NCBI GenBank assembly: GCA_964036315.1
Contig: OZ038479.1
Span: forward strand, 55,889,246-55,953,245
Length of the DNA stretch: 64,000 nucleotides
From: Acanthosepion esculentum
Taxonomy: Eukaryota > Mollusca > Cephalopoda > Sepiida > Sepiidae
Direction of reading: 5' to 3'
A model generated the notes under the pieces. It searched no databases and was not told the DNA's origin. It was given only the letters and a program-made list of their open reading frames with translations. Both the position numbers and the translations under genes were made by a program. The first letter of the stretch is position 1. Each line of letters opens with the position of its first letter. Positions 9,601 through 20,446 of this stretch are shown piece by piece.

Positions 9601-11782
9601 AAGAAAATTGTGCAAAATGTAAGGATCTTATCTAATATTTGCTTGAATGCCATATAACAATAAAAAGAAATAAAATCTCATTTCATAAATGAGTTATCTT
9701 TTTCATTTATAAAATATAATGGTATTTAATTTTTATATTGTCTTAGGAAAAAAATTTCACAATTGAGACAATATAAAACTTAATTTAAAAAAAAAAACAT
9801 AAAATTTTATAATAAGTGTATGTAACAATATTATGTTACTCTCGTCTGCTATAAAATATGAATTCTAAATGCACTTTTTCATAGTTTAAATGTTATTTTT
9901 ATTCCAGAATTCTCCCTCAAACGCAAGGTAAAAAAAATAAATTTTGAAAGTGTATTTCTTTTTTTTTAACTCTACTAACCAGCTTTACTTAAAATTAGCA
10001 CAAATTTTGTCACTTCTGTCTTACCATCTGACAAATTCCCCTGACATAAGTTGTCGATAAACCACCATACATCAGTTCACACCTCACAAAACCAATCACC
10101 AGTGTTGGACATGTCTCTCTTAAAAGATTTTCTGATAAAAAAGTAATGTTTCTTTCAAATTACATTAAGTATACTTTAAATTTTCTAATTTTCCTAAAAT
10201 AACTTTTGAAAAAAGCATAATTGAATTTTACAAGATTTTTAAATGCAGAAATTCACTTTTGTTTACAAAACTGTCAATAATGGCTGACATGACTGATTTT
10301 ATGTCAATTTTGATGATTCAAAAAAACAAAATTTTTAGCTAAAATTTCAGACATGCTAGAAAAGAGTAAAAAATGTTAAAATATTAAAAAATACTTTGGT
10401 CTTTTCTCCTCTTATTAATGACAAACATAGACAATAAAAAATTGTTTAATCAAGTTTGTTTTTTTTTTTCATCAGGATATGCTCTTTTTTAGCAAAATTT
10501 TGGACAAGCCTACACTAAACAAAGATTATGTCGACTGCTGATGAAAAAATAAAAAAACAAGACTTGTAACCAAAATTTCAAACGTGCTAGCAAGGAGTGA
10601 AAAATTCAGTAAAATAATGAAAACAATAATTTCATTTTTTTTTCTCTTAATAATAACTTTGTTTATATTAAGTTTGGGGCCTTCTATACTATGCTATTTT
10701 TACAGCAAGAGAGTGGAGGTGCCTAAAACACTATGATGATAAAACTGTTTTTATCAAGTTTCGGGACGCATTTTATAATGGTATGCCCTTTTTTTTAGCG
10801 ATTTTTTTTTTGGTGGGAGGAGGCTACCTAGATTAATTATACTTTAATTAAATCAACTAATATTCCTCAGATAAAGTTTCAGGAATATTTATTTCTGGAA
10901 GATTTTTTGGCGCTTACACTTTCACCCACACCCTCCGCTATGTTTTTCCCGCGACTATTTTATTTCTCTGATTACTTTTTTTTCCTGTTCTTCATTTGCT
11001 GTGCATTATGTTCAGAACATCAAACACGTATTTTTAAACTTTTTTCCTGTTTTTATTTATCACTCTGATGGTGGCTGAGGAAATGCTCAACGCACACATC
11101 ACGGAAAAAAAAATTGATTCCAGTCAACCAGAGTTTGGGCTTGAAATTTCTAAATAATTTCTTGGTGTTTCCACAGCTGGTCCTTGGCCTCTTCCGAATG
11201 CTCATTGTCTTCCAGTAAACTTTACCTCTTCCCTACAACGGCTGAGGCAAGCAATGCAGTCCATACTGACTGCTGGCGGCCACGAAAGTGTAATAGCGCC
11301 GATTTTTTTTAATAAAGGGAATTCAATTCAATTACATAGAAATGGAAGACGGCTAAAAACTGGTGCTTATCACCTATTTCACTAATTTCAGGATAAAAAA
11401 CTCCTTCCGGTCAATAAAGTTTGTGTTTTTTTTTTAATACAGTAAAGTATTTTTTTTTTTGCTGATTAGAAATATTAAATTAACCTCTGAACTTGAAACT
11501 AAAACTAAAAGCTTGAAGAAACATTTTTAATTTTTTTAAACCCGAAGTATGGCGTTTTCTGTGGAGGTCCGAGTTTATGTTAAAAAAAAAGAAGCATTTC
11601 TTTCTGCCATAACAAAATCGGAACGAAATTTATTATCACTTTTTCTTTTTTTAACAACAAAATACTAACAAACATTAAATAAAAAAAAGAGATAAAAAAA
11701 AAAATAATGAGTTATGTCAAGGAAACAACGATTTCGTTTTTTCTTTGTCAAATTAAATATTATGTATTCTTCTTCAACGTAC
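6681..11782 (-). other. AT-rich intron-like DNA of unit A
   Basis: About 5.1 kb lies between the candidate donor at 11782/11783 and the acceptor at 6680/6681. No gene is visible. It contains diverged copies of zinc-finger flank modules (about 6745-7070) and an inverted, dispersed AT-rich repeat family (about 7870-10900). The equivalent intervals are 1.84 kb in unit B and 8.6 kb in unit C, so length is not conserved while the ends are. Confidence 0.4.
8075..8850. repeat. inverted copies of an AT-rich dispersed repeat
   Basis: The + strand block at 8165-8375 contains the order aacgtgctagaaagg, tactttgg, cttaataataac and ttaagtttggggcc. The block at 8455-8640 carries the same order in reverse complement. 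A companion module (ctgaaa.tttcatt.aaaatc.gacaatt) lies at 8075-8160 and inverted at 8668-8770. Further copies occur at 10320-10800, 50680-50830, 52020-52215, 53265-53550 and 53740-54140. No coding capacity or clear termini were seen; a MITE or foldback family is possible. Confidence 0.6.
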
Positions 11783-12240
11783 CTTTCAGACGAGAACATT
11801 TACGAGAGAAAAAAAAACAAAAAACTGGATCATTTCTTTGTTCGCAAATGATTTTGTTGGGATTTTTTGTAAATCTATCAAATTTTCGTATTGTTCGTTT
11901 AGTTAGTTTATGTAATAATAATGTTGAAGTTGAAATGAAAAACCAAGGCACTTAAAATTACTGTTGTGGAAATATTTCACATACATAAGCTGAAAAAAGA
12001 TAGGAAAGCGGTGTTTAACAAGATTTGGTTCGTTGTGTTTAATAGCCATAGTTTTGAAGGCATTTACGGTGTAAAAAGAGAAGTTATTCAAAAGTAGTCA
12101 AATGTAGTTTCTTCACGTCCACTGACATAGTACGTATATGTATGGCGCTCCCTACTTTAAGACGACTGTGTCACATCCTGCTTTAACTGGGGAGGCCGGG
12201 TAAATATGCCTGACATTGTCGGCGCTAGTTGTGGATCATT
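11783..12240 (-). promoter_or_regulatory. candidate first exon and promoter region of the unit A zinc-finger gene
   Basis: On the - strand a CTGAAAG|GTACGT splice donor lies at 11783/11782 and is preserved at 24085/24084 and 54383/54382 in units B and C. Upstream of it is a conserved, less AT-rich block (about 12120-12240) with 'ggcgctccctac.ttaa' and 'tgtgtcac' on the + strand. Frames differ by indels among the three copies, so this looks like a 5' UTR exon and core promoter rather than coding sequence. Joining this donor to the acceptor at 6680 would give a phase-1 junction. Confidence 0.45.
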
Positions 12241-12249
12241 TTTAACATG

Positions 12250-13380
12250 GGTAAAATAAAAAATGAACCTTTATCAGTGGAGTAAAAAAATAAATAAAAA
12301 TGGAAGACACTTTCTGCTAGTGATTTAGTGCTATGTATGCGATTCTTCATTACAAAAAAAAATGATATTTTCAACTAAAGCCTTCTGACTTTTGTAGGGA
12401 GTTTATTGTTTTTTAATTATCTTTTTGTAAAGTTTATAATTTTGTCCAGTTTTAAACATCTGTCTAAAAATTATGAATAAATTAATTTTAAAACAATTTT
12501 CAACAAATATTCTACTCTTGGAGATGGATTTTTAGTAAAATTGAAATTTACTAAATAAAACTAGTATTCAACAATTAGAAAATAAAACTGATGGTAATAA
12601 TAATAACTTTTATTATTATTCTGTTATCCTGTTGGTTGTATCCAATCAAACCCTTTGGCGACCACTTAGATTCTATTGTCTTACATTAGTAAAACAATTC
12701 AACTAGAAAAATTTAACAATATCTCTCAACACAAATTAGAGGCACAACATTATCATTCCATCTTTTGCAAGTCAGCAATTTTTAAGGGTAAGATGACATT
12801 TTGGTATTTTTGGATCTTCATGTCCACAAAAAAACAGTGTGTCAAAATGACAGTTTTTCCATTGACGCCACTATTATTTTAACTACCTTCACTCCTTGAC
12901 AATGTCTATTTTTATAAAAAGCAATGACTAGACTTATAATAAAACCTAAATATATAAAAGTGAATTTATACATTTTCTTTGTTCTTGAGAACTGACAATG
13001 AAAATAAAAACTATTTATTTATTAGATTGTTCATTTACAGTATTTATTATATCATTTTATTACCATTCTAATCATTGCTTTATAAAAAAATAAATATTGT
13101 TGAGTGAAGGTAGTTAAAATAATAGCAGTGTCAATGGAAAAACTCTCCTTTTGTCACACCATTTTTTTTGTGGGCTTGAAGGTCCAAGTCTACTGAGATT
13201 TTTTCATAATAAAAATCAAATAATGTAACAATTAAAAATAAGTACTTACTTTTCAATTTGTACATAGAATTTAAATATCTACTCACTTGAGTACTTTTTT
13301 CTTCACTGTCCCATATCCAGCATCAGATACTTATAATTATTTGTGATGTTAAATCTTTTCACTAAACATGCATTGGGTCC
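12250..13380. other. distal unit A flank shared with unit B
   Basis: This is non-coding DNA that aligns with unit B at about 24525-26290, for example 'tgttggttgtatccaatcaaaccc' types of sequence and the 'caatggaaaaactctc' segment. In unit B the same stretch is interrupted by a MITE and a SINE that are absent here, so this is the empty-site reference for both. The short open frame at 12676-12882 has no family resemblance and no conserved counterpart in unit B. Confidence 0.6.
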
Positions 13381-13583
13381 TGTCACTGGATCTAACCAAT
13401 GCCTTTATCCACTGTGCCATGTGTCCTGACAAGACTCAAAGACTTGTGAGCTCAATACTTGGTTATGGCAGTGGAAAACTTGGAGAGGTGAATTAACAGG
13501 AGATAACTGACATCCATTAGACATGGCACATGGAACTAGAACCGTCTACCTCAGCAAATGAAATAAAGGGTTCAGTTTGACAT

Positions 13584-13710
13584 TTCAACCACCCGAAGAC
13601 GGCTAGAGTGTGAAACGGACAAAATTTTGTGATAAATATGGCAACAAAGATAAGGACAATAGTCCGAATAATGTAAATAGTGGAAATAATCTTTTATATT
13701 CTGAAATTTG
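13584..13710 (+). mobile_element. degenerate second copy of the hammerhead-like short retroposon
   Basis: The sequence follows the 1296-1435 element through its first 95 bases: 'caaccaccygaagaMggc', a GAAACG segment, 'tgtgaYaaatatggc' and 'aggacaatagtc'. The core has decayed (CCGAAGA in place of CTGAAGA). I could not define a target-site duplication. It shows that the element is a dispersed family and not a one-off insertion. Confidence 0.6.
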
Positions 13711-13959
13711 AAGCACGTTTATATTTGAATACTTTTAAAAACTATCCAGTTTTTAATGTTAAATATCAAACCCAAGTTATGTTTAAAATAATCCAGTGTA
13801 TATCTGTTAACTGTAATAATAACATTAATTTTGTGATTTGAAAGAGGTTCTCAGATAATTTAAATTTTCCAGGACAGAATACAAACATTTTTCAGTTTTG
13901 GGGGAAAAACAATTTTTGCAGGGTTTGCAGTTCTGGAAAATTTACATTTTTTTTTCAGG

Positions 13960-14250
13960 TTTAGAATTTAAAATAGTAACTGACCCTAAACCAGTAGATA
14001 ACAAAGTAAACTGCCAGCTAGAATACAGAGGTTTTAGATGAGCCTAATGCAGTACAACTAAACAATCCGCCATGTCTCTGGTAAAGAACTACACACTGCC
14101 GATGACTTGCTCAGAGATGAATTCAGAAATGGTCCAAACAGAGAGGACAAAAACCGAATGAAGCAGTAGCATTCGTACACACTATTATGAAATCATGGCC
14201 AGCCACAGAAAGAGACCACCAGAACCAATGAAATACACAACTGCTTTTTA
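13960..14250 (+). mobile_element. isolated gypsy RNase H fragment
   Basis: A VTDPKPVDN-like segment (compare TDHKPL of Ty3/gypsy RNase H), a KELHTADDL-like segment and the following conserved tract match the gypsy remnants of the repeated units. The fragment stops abruptly in a T-rich run near 14250. It carries multiple stops and frameshifts. It sits at the A/B boundary and may mark an older unit edge. Confidence 0.6.
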
Positions 14251-14324
14251 TTGATTGATTTGGTTTTTTTTTATAGCTTATCAGCATTTTGAAGATTACT
14301 AAAAAACAGAAAATATTTTTAGTC

Positions 14325-14830
14325 AACAGAGAAATTTTATTCAAAGAGAATTAGTTCATATCAGGGTCAACAAGTGATGTGTTAATAAAATCTTATATTG
14401 ACGACAAATGTATCAAGCAGTTTTTTTCTAAACAATCTAATAAACAGTGTTTAACATATTCGTTATCATTTCTCAAAAACAGAAAGTATAAATCTATATA
14501 TTCTGAATTTATGTGGCAAGAGCAAATGACAAACTACAAAATGCCTTTGTATGCAAATACTATGCCATACATTAAACCAGGATTTCCTAACCTGGGTGAT
14601 TTCAATTGTTGTGTGAACAGCAAATGGTGGGGGACTGGAAATTTTGTTGGGCAATATAGGATTTTGAATATTAAAAATGTATTTCTATACATGTTACCAG
14701 AAAAAAATATTAAAAGGAGATATGCAAAGATCCTGAATTAAAAGTAAAGCAGGAGGCTGAATAGGAATAACTGAGTCACATTCTTAAATAAGATAAAAAT
14801 ATACCTACAATCAAGGATTTTTTTGTTTTG
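14325..14830 (+). other. unit-boundary module shared with 54960-55400
   Basis: This block begins 'agagaaattttattcaaagagaa' and contains an open stretch (14379-14741) with the segments KPGFPNLGDFNC and QYRILNIKNVF. The copy before unit D carries the same blocks, but frameshifts fall at different places and the stretch does not begin with ATG. I do not recognise a protein family. It is either a decayed exon or a transposon fragment and is useful as a boundary landmark. Confidence 0.5.
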
Positions 14831-15429
14831 TGTAAATAGATATTATTTGTATTGTTAATACTCACTGGGGGTTTAAATTTTATAAATGGCTACATTTTAT
14901 AAATCCCCACAGACAACTTGTATATATGGGAACTAGTTAGCATTTCATAAAAACTGAGGTATTATGGTGATTGTAATAAGAATGGTAATATATTTCAATA
15001 TAAAGAATATTGTAGATTAGTGGAGTTAGTGATTGTGGCTAGCTAAGTTAACGATAATACACTCACTCACCTCTGGATAACTTTTATTTAATATAAAATT
15101 GCTTTTATTTTTTTATTATATTGACCATGTCAAATTTATCAAGACAGGAAAAGTGCCTGTCAAAATATAATTCTCTATGCTTTTCAACATTTACTATAGA
15201 GGTGGGTGGTGGGAAATTCTTCCATGTGAATGTGGACAATGACACAAAAAGACATTACGCTGTATACCTTTATCATTTTGAGAGTGATACAGGCAAATAT
15301 CCAGAGGATGGAAAAACTGAGGGTCATAAGCAAAGCTGAAAAACCCACTGAATGGTACTTCCAAGGTAGTGGTACCAATCATCAGGGAAAAGTCAGGATG
15401 ATATGTGTAGACCCTACAAACTAAACAAG

Positions 15430-16215
15430 CTTGTGTTAAATAATGGTTTAGCAGACTATTAGTTTTTAGAGAATCATTTTTTTTTTAATCAATTCACTCC
15501 AAGTAAGGTGATAATGCCACTAAGATGAAAGGAGTTACTGAGAAGAGAATAAAAAGACTTTAGAAGGAACTAAAAAGCTAATCCTAACCTGGGAACAAAG
15601 GATTCATTATATGTAGCATCTTTCCTTGCAATATTTTCATTGGAAAGTTTCTAAAAATAATTTTAGAAAACCATTTTTTTTTCTCCTGACAGATTTCTTG
15701 GTGCATATTATAATAACTATTTGAAGGTAAACAACTTTTCATAATATCACTTTCAAATATAACATTTCTGGTTCTATGGAGGGAATACAAATTGTTTCAT
15801 GTAAGATGTTTTGCTTGATATCCAGCTGAAATCTTCCCATCCATATTTCTCCTCTGACTTCCTCACTTTGACCTTTGAGTTCAGATACAGGAAAACAAAG
15901 GAAGTTGTTTTTGATTGGCTAAAACTAGTGTGGGAATGTTAGAGTTAGAAAGAGATTTCAGTGAGTCAAGTTTTATGTGCTGAAGAATGTAGACATTATT
16001 TTGTGTCTGGAAACTTGCTCCCCAGTGGGGGTGAGGGGCTAGTAAAAAATATGTGTTTATTAAAATAATTAATTTAAAATTCCTTTGTTGAAGTTTACTT
16101 TTAATTCCCAACAAAACTGACTGGTGATCAGCAGCCAAGAAAGAAGAAGGCAATATTATGGTTGAATCGACATTATCGCCCCAAGAGATCCGCAGAAGAG
16201 GGGGGCCATGCAGTA
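15430..16215. mobile_element. about 0.8-kb insertion inside the unit B gypsy remnant
   Basis: In units C and D the pol fragments CVDPTN and ELHVLP are adjacent (38715-38770; about 60875-60920). In unit B they are separated by this stretch. It contains a segment (about 15690-15780) that resembles dispersed sequence in the unit C intron (about 46790-46850). No coding region or clear terminal repeats were found; CTTGT occurs near both edges and could be a 5-bp target duplication. The element class is unknown. Confidence 0.5.
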
Positions 16216-17879
16216 CTTGTAAAATGCAAGCTTCACATGCTACCAACAATTGACCCAATATGTGCCCAGCTAGGAGAAGTAAAAGTTATGAACAAGTTCA
16301 CTATCAATAATGAATACCAGCAAATTCTACTTTCACCAACATCTTCTACACTGACGATCTTCATCACCTCATTCAGAGTACACCAATTTACCTATCTCCC
16401 TTTTAAGATCTCATCACCCAGTGAAATATACCAGAAATACAAGTCACAGATGTGGTGACATACAGGATGATGTACTAGTCCATGGCAAGGACCAACAGGA
16501 GCATGACACATGGCCGAGAAACACATGCAATCCACATAGCTGGAACCACATTTAAACCAGAAAAAGGTAAGGTATCTATAATGTCACTCAACTTCCTAGA
16601 ACACATACACAGTGCTAACAACCTTTGACCAGACCCAGGCAGAATTACTAGTGTTTCCAACTTACCTGAATTGACTCTTGCTGATTCCTGGGAATTGTAA
16701 GCCAAATGGGAAGGTTTGTACCTAACCAGTTGAACAAACAAAAACCACTACAAGACTTATGTGTCAGAAACATGCCTTGGGAAAGTGCACAAAGGAAGGC
16801 ATTGATGGATTATCACCCTCTGAAAATAATCATAGGCAGCACAAGATTTGAAAGCCATTTCCGCTTTGAACTTAGCAGCAACAAGTCTTTCTCTTCTCAT
16901 TCTGTCGGCATGCAAGATGCATACTAAAGATTGCTTTGAACTCTTCATAACTTTAACTTCATTTCTTGTTTTTCATTTGGTATCATATCAGTTTAATATA
17001 TTTATTATTATGTATTTGTTTAAATTCCATAGTTTAGCATGTTATTTTTGCCTGGACCCACACGAGTCCGCCAATATTGTTTGTGGGACAAATGTACTAA
17101 GAGCCATTAAATATTTACTAAAAAGACGTCCACACCTTGCAACAATTGAGGGGATTATTGTAACAGCATTCAGCTCCATGAAAAGTGCACTATTCGGCCC
17201 CTGTACTATCAGTTTACAGCTCATCAAAGGAAATAATATTTTCTGCAAATGCTTCCTCTCATGGCCTTCATGTGGTGTTACTCTAACATTAGAACGACAC
17301 GAAAATGAACCCCATTGCATATGTTTCATCTCAGAGAATGAAACCCGCTCTGCACAGATTGAAAAAGGAGGCACAGGTGACATAGTTATGTGAATGTGTC
17401 TAGGACTACTGCTATGGTTAGACTTTACAAGAGAACCTGATTATAAGCCGCTGGGCAATGAAAACCCCAACAAGCTGGCAGCTAAAATGCCGAGATTTCA
17501 CATGGAGATACAAGTATGGGATCTTCTATGAACCCAGCAAAGCACTATACACAGATGATGCCTTGTCCAGAAATGATGCCCTGAAACATGAAAAGGACAT
17601 GAAGAGAGAAACAGAAGCCTACATACAAACCATCATGGAATGCCTACCAGCCACCAAAAGATGCTTCAAAGAGCTGAAAGAGGCTACTAGAATTGATGGG
17701 AGATGCAACTGCATCTTGAAATATAAGAAAAATGGTTGGGCACCTAAAATCTATTTCCCAATATCAGTGAAACCGTATTAGACGCACTGCAGCATCACTT
17801 CTAAGAACAAGCCTGTCAATCACTATGGTAGCCTGGATTGTCCAATCAAATTGAAAGTACAGCAGAGAACTGCACATCT

Positions 17880-18165
17880 TGCAGTAGATGGAAGTACCAA
17901 CCAGCTGAATCACTTATGACACCATGTTTTGATATGAAATAAATGAAGAGGAAGATAACATGTGTTGATTGGGACCAAGATAGTGGACAGTTATCCTCTT
18001 TATTATTTACATAAGGTGTTGCACTAAACAGATGTACTAACCAAATGAATCACTTCTGACATGTTTTGGTGTTAAATAAATGAACAGGAAAATAACATGT
18101 GTTAGTAGATTCGGGTGAAAATGGTGGACTGCCATCCTCTTCATTACTCCCCTAGGGTCTGACAT
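17880..18165 (+). repeat. about 140-bp local tandem duplication, unit B copy
   Basis: Two imperfect copies share 'accaaccagctgaatcac', 'ttttga.at.aaataaatgaa', a 'gatagtgga/aatggtgga' segment and 'atcctcttt.att'. It corresponds to 890-1175, 40560-40840 and 62640-62900. Confidence 0.7.
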
Positions 18166-18179
18166 TATTCAAGGGGCAT

Positions 18180-20436
18180 CATTCTTGTTGGTACAAATTA
18201 TGAGCTGATAGTAACACGTGATTATGCATTTAAATTTTCTTGTTCAGTTATTTTTATAAATTTATGAGAGAACATGACATTTGATCTTTCTTGACAGATC
18301 TACTATGACAATGTGCGATAATAATAAAAGTGAACAAAAGAACACAGAGAAACATTATAAAAATTTATATGATGATAAAAAAAGAAATGTAAAATTATAT
18401 AAAATAATTAAAGGGTTAATAAAAGAAATAATACAATAGTCTAGGTTTGTTTCTTACACATTCTTTTGAGGAGGTGTCCTTTACAAAAACATTTATTAAG
18501 AGAAGAAAGTTACAGTCACATATTCTTTAAATTATAAACAAACTATTATAATGAAGCCAGATGGTTCATAAAAATGGTTTAAATAAACTTTTCTGTGTAA
18601 AACTTTGTTTGTATGAGGTTCAAATAGATATAAATATACCATAAATGAAGTCTAAAGTTAAAAACAAAAAAAAAAATCCAGTAAATTCAATTTTCATAAA
18701 TTTTTAAAAAGAGAAGCAAGACTTATGGTCTGAAAATCCCCCCAAATAAAGTTCATGAACGGGCATGTTTTAAAAAGATACATTTTGTGATTTTTTAAGC
18801 AATAGAGAAAGAGGTTTACACCCATATAATTGTCAAATCTGGATTTAGTTTCGAGAGAATTTGTGGCTATTTGAGAAACCGGGTTTGTAACCTCTTTTCC
18901 CAGTACCAACTATAACCACTCGTGTGAGTGGGTCTGTTTTTATATTTTAATTTTGTGATGTTGTGGTCATGGCACCAAATATAACCTGTTACTTGTGTTG
19001 ATCCCCAAATGCAGTGCACCAGGAGGTAGCTTCTAATGGACTCAGTTCATTAACTGCAGAATTCCTGCTCATGTGTGTGTGCATGCATATTTCATTTTAT
19101 ATAGATTTCTATTTGGGAAACAGACAAGATTAATTAGCCTTTGAAACAAAGAACCTTCTGTATGTAAAGTAAAATTAGTTTTGGCCTGCATTTTTAAGTT
19201 TCCAATATTCATATACATTAAAAATTAAAGTAAATACAACAGACTATTAAAGGATGAAAAATACTAAGATTCTGATGTCATTCGGGGTCTTATTTTAATG
19301 TGTTAAATTATTCAGCTTTTAAACATGAAAATCTCAAGTTGATGTTAAAAATTTCTGCAAAACATTGTCGATTTAAGGTGGAATGATGATGTAACTTTAA
19401 TTTCTATTTACGTACATTGAATTTATTTTCAATTTTTCTGGTTGAATTGTTCATCAACATGGCATATGATCCATTATTGTGCATAATTAGGTTACAATAA
19501 AATTTGTATTTTATATGAATACTACCTTATGGAAGTTGAGATGTAATAGAGTGGAGAGCTCTATATCATAGATGGGTATGGGTTGCACAAGATACTTGCA
19601 ACCCATACCACATTTCCAGTTAATGAGAATATAGTGTTAGTATATATGCATTGAAGTATTGAGAACTTATTTAAAATGAAAAATGGAACTAAACAGACAA
19701 ATATAACCCAAATAATAATTTTCTAATAAATCTAACTAAAAGCAGCCTTGACACACCAGTTGGTCTGAAAAGGCAAACACAGCCTGAAGTTGCCAACTAA
19801 GGTGTATAATATTCTTGATACCATCACAGATCTTGAAAAGGAAGCTTAACATGTAGAAATGAACAGAACCTCTCTTTATCTAAATCCAACATTGGCAGTT
19901 AGCATCTTGTTATTGATTAAAGCCTTTGTAAAAGTGTGAATCTTTCTCCAGATAGTTAAATAAGTAGGGAGTCTCTTTCGTGTGCGCATAAAAAAATTAA
20001 AAGTTCTTTTAAAAATATTTGTTATCATTGAATTATAGTGAGCTTTTACAATTATGAGTAGAAAATTAGAATAGTCTCAATTTTATTATAAAAGAAATTA
20101 AAAGCTTTATTTTCTAATTACACAATGTCTGAGTTTTATTGCATTATTTTGCAATTCAGCATAGATTTTTTGTAGCTTTCATGATTTATGTTCTCTGTGG
20201 AAATGTCCTAATAAATCTAGCTATGCCCATAGAAAAATTATACCGAAGGTTAAAGAGCTTTTATTTCAGTTTTAATTTTAAGCAAAAAGATTAAAATTAA
20301 TATTTCCAATGAGAAAATTTATTGGAATGAATTTTGGTTTTGAAGTCACTAATAAATTGAACTATTTAAAATATTTGCAAATGATGCAGTAAATCTGGTT
20401 TTGCTACAAATGCAGGTGTTCAAAATGTGAATAGAT
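18180..20436. other. unit B spacer, no gene
   Basis: This AT-rich non-coding stretch is closely matched by unit C (40860-42420 and 43440-44040), including 'aataatacaatagtctaggtttg' at about 18428 and 41128. It differs from units A and D around 18790-18860, where B and C share one wording and A and D share another. The last 450 bases are the 3' flank of the zinc-finger gene. Confidence 0.6.
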
Positions 20437-20446
20437 ATGTTTTCTA

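Larger units (their letters stand above)
15011..18180 (+). mobile_element. Ty3/gypsy pol remnant of unit B
   Basis: Fragments of Ty3/gypsy Pol appear in order on the + strand. First is the lead into RT (KPTEWYF...GKVR...CVDPTN, 15338-15420). After a 0.8-kb insertion comes RT (LPTIDPICAQLGEVKVM...QILLSPTS, then a degenerate LPF segment, 16238-16410). Next are the RT-RNase H connection (GRFVPNQLNK, about 16710), RNase H (ISENETRSAQIEKGG, about 17330; EPDYKPL, about 17430; ALYTDDALSR, 17540) and a conserved RCFKELKEATR tract (about 17660). Stops are frequent and the catalytic YXDD box is lost. The remnant is convergent with the zinc-finger gene downstream. It ends in the duplicated 140-bp block at 17880-18165. 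Confidence 0.8.

Noticed and set aside
12676..12882. 68-codon + strand open frame
   Set aside because: The equivalent unit B sequence (about 25515-25900) does not keep the frame, so it is not under coding constraint.
13380..13560. Possible tRNA-derived SINE (- strand TGGCACAGTGGATAAAGGC, about 13408-13426, and GGTTCTAGTTCC)
   Set aside because: The box A-like and box B-like parts are in the wrong order on the strand and no target duplication is visible, so a SINE call is not supported.
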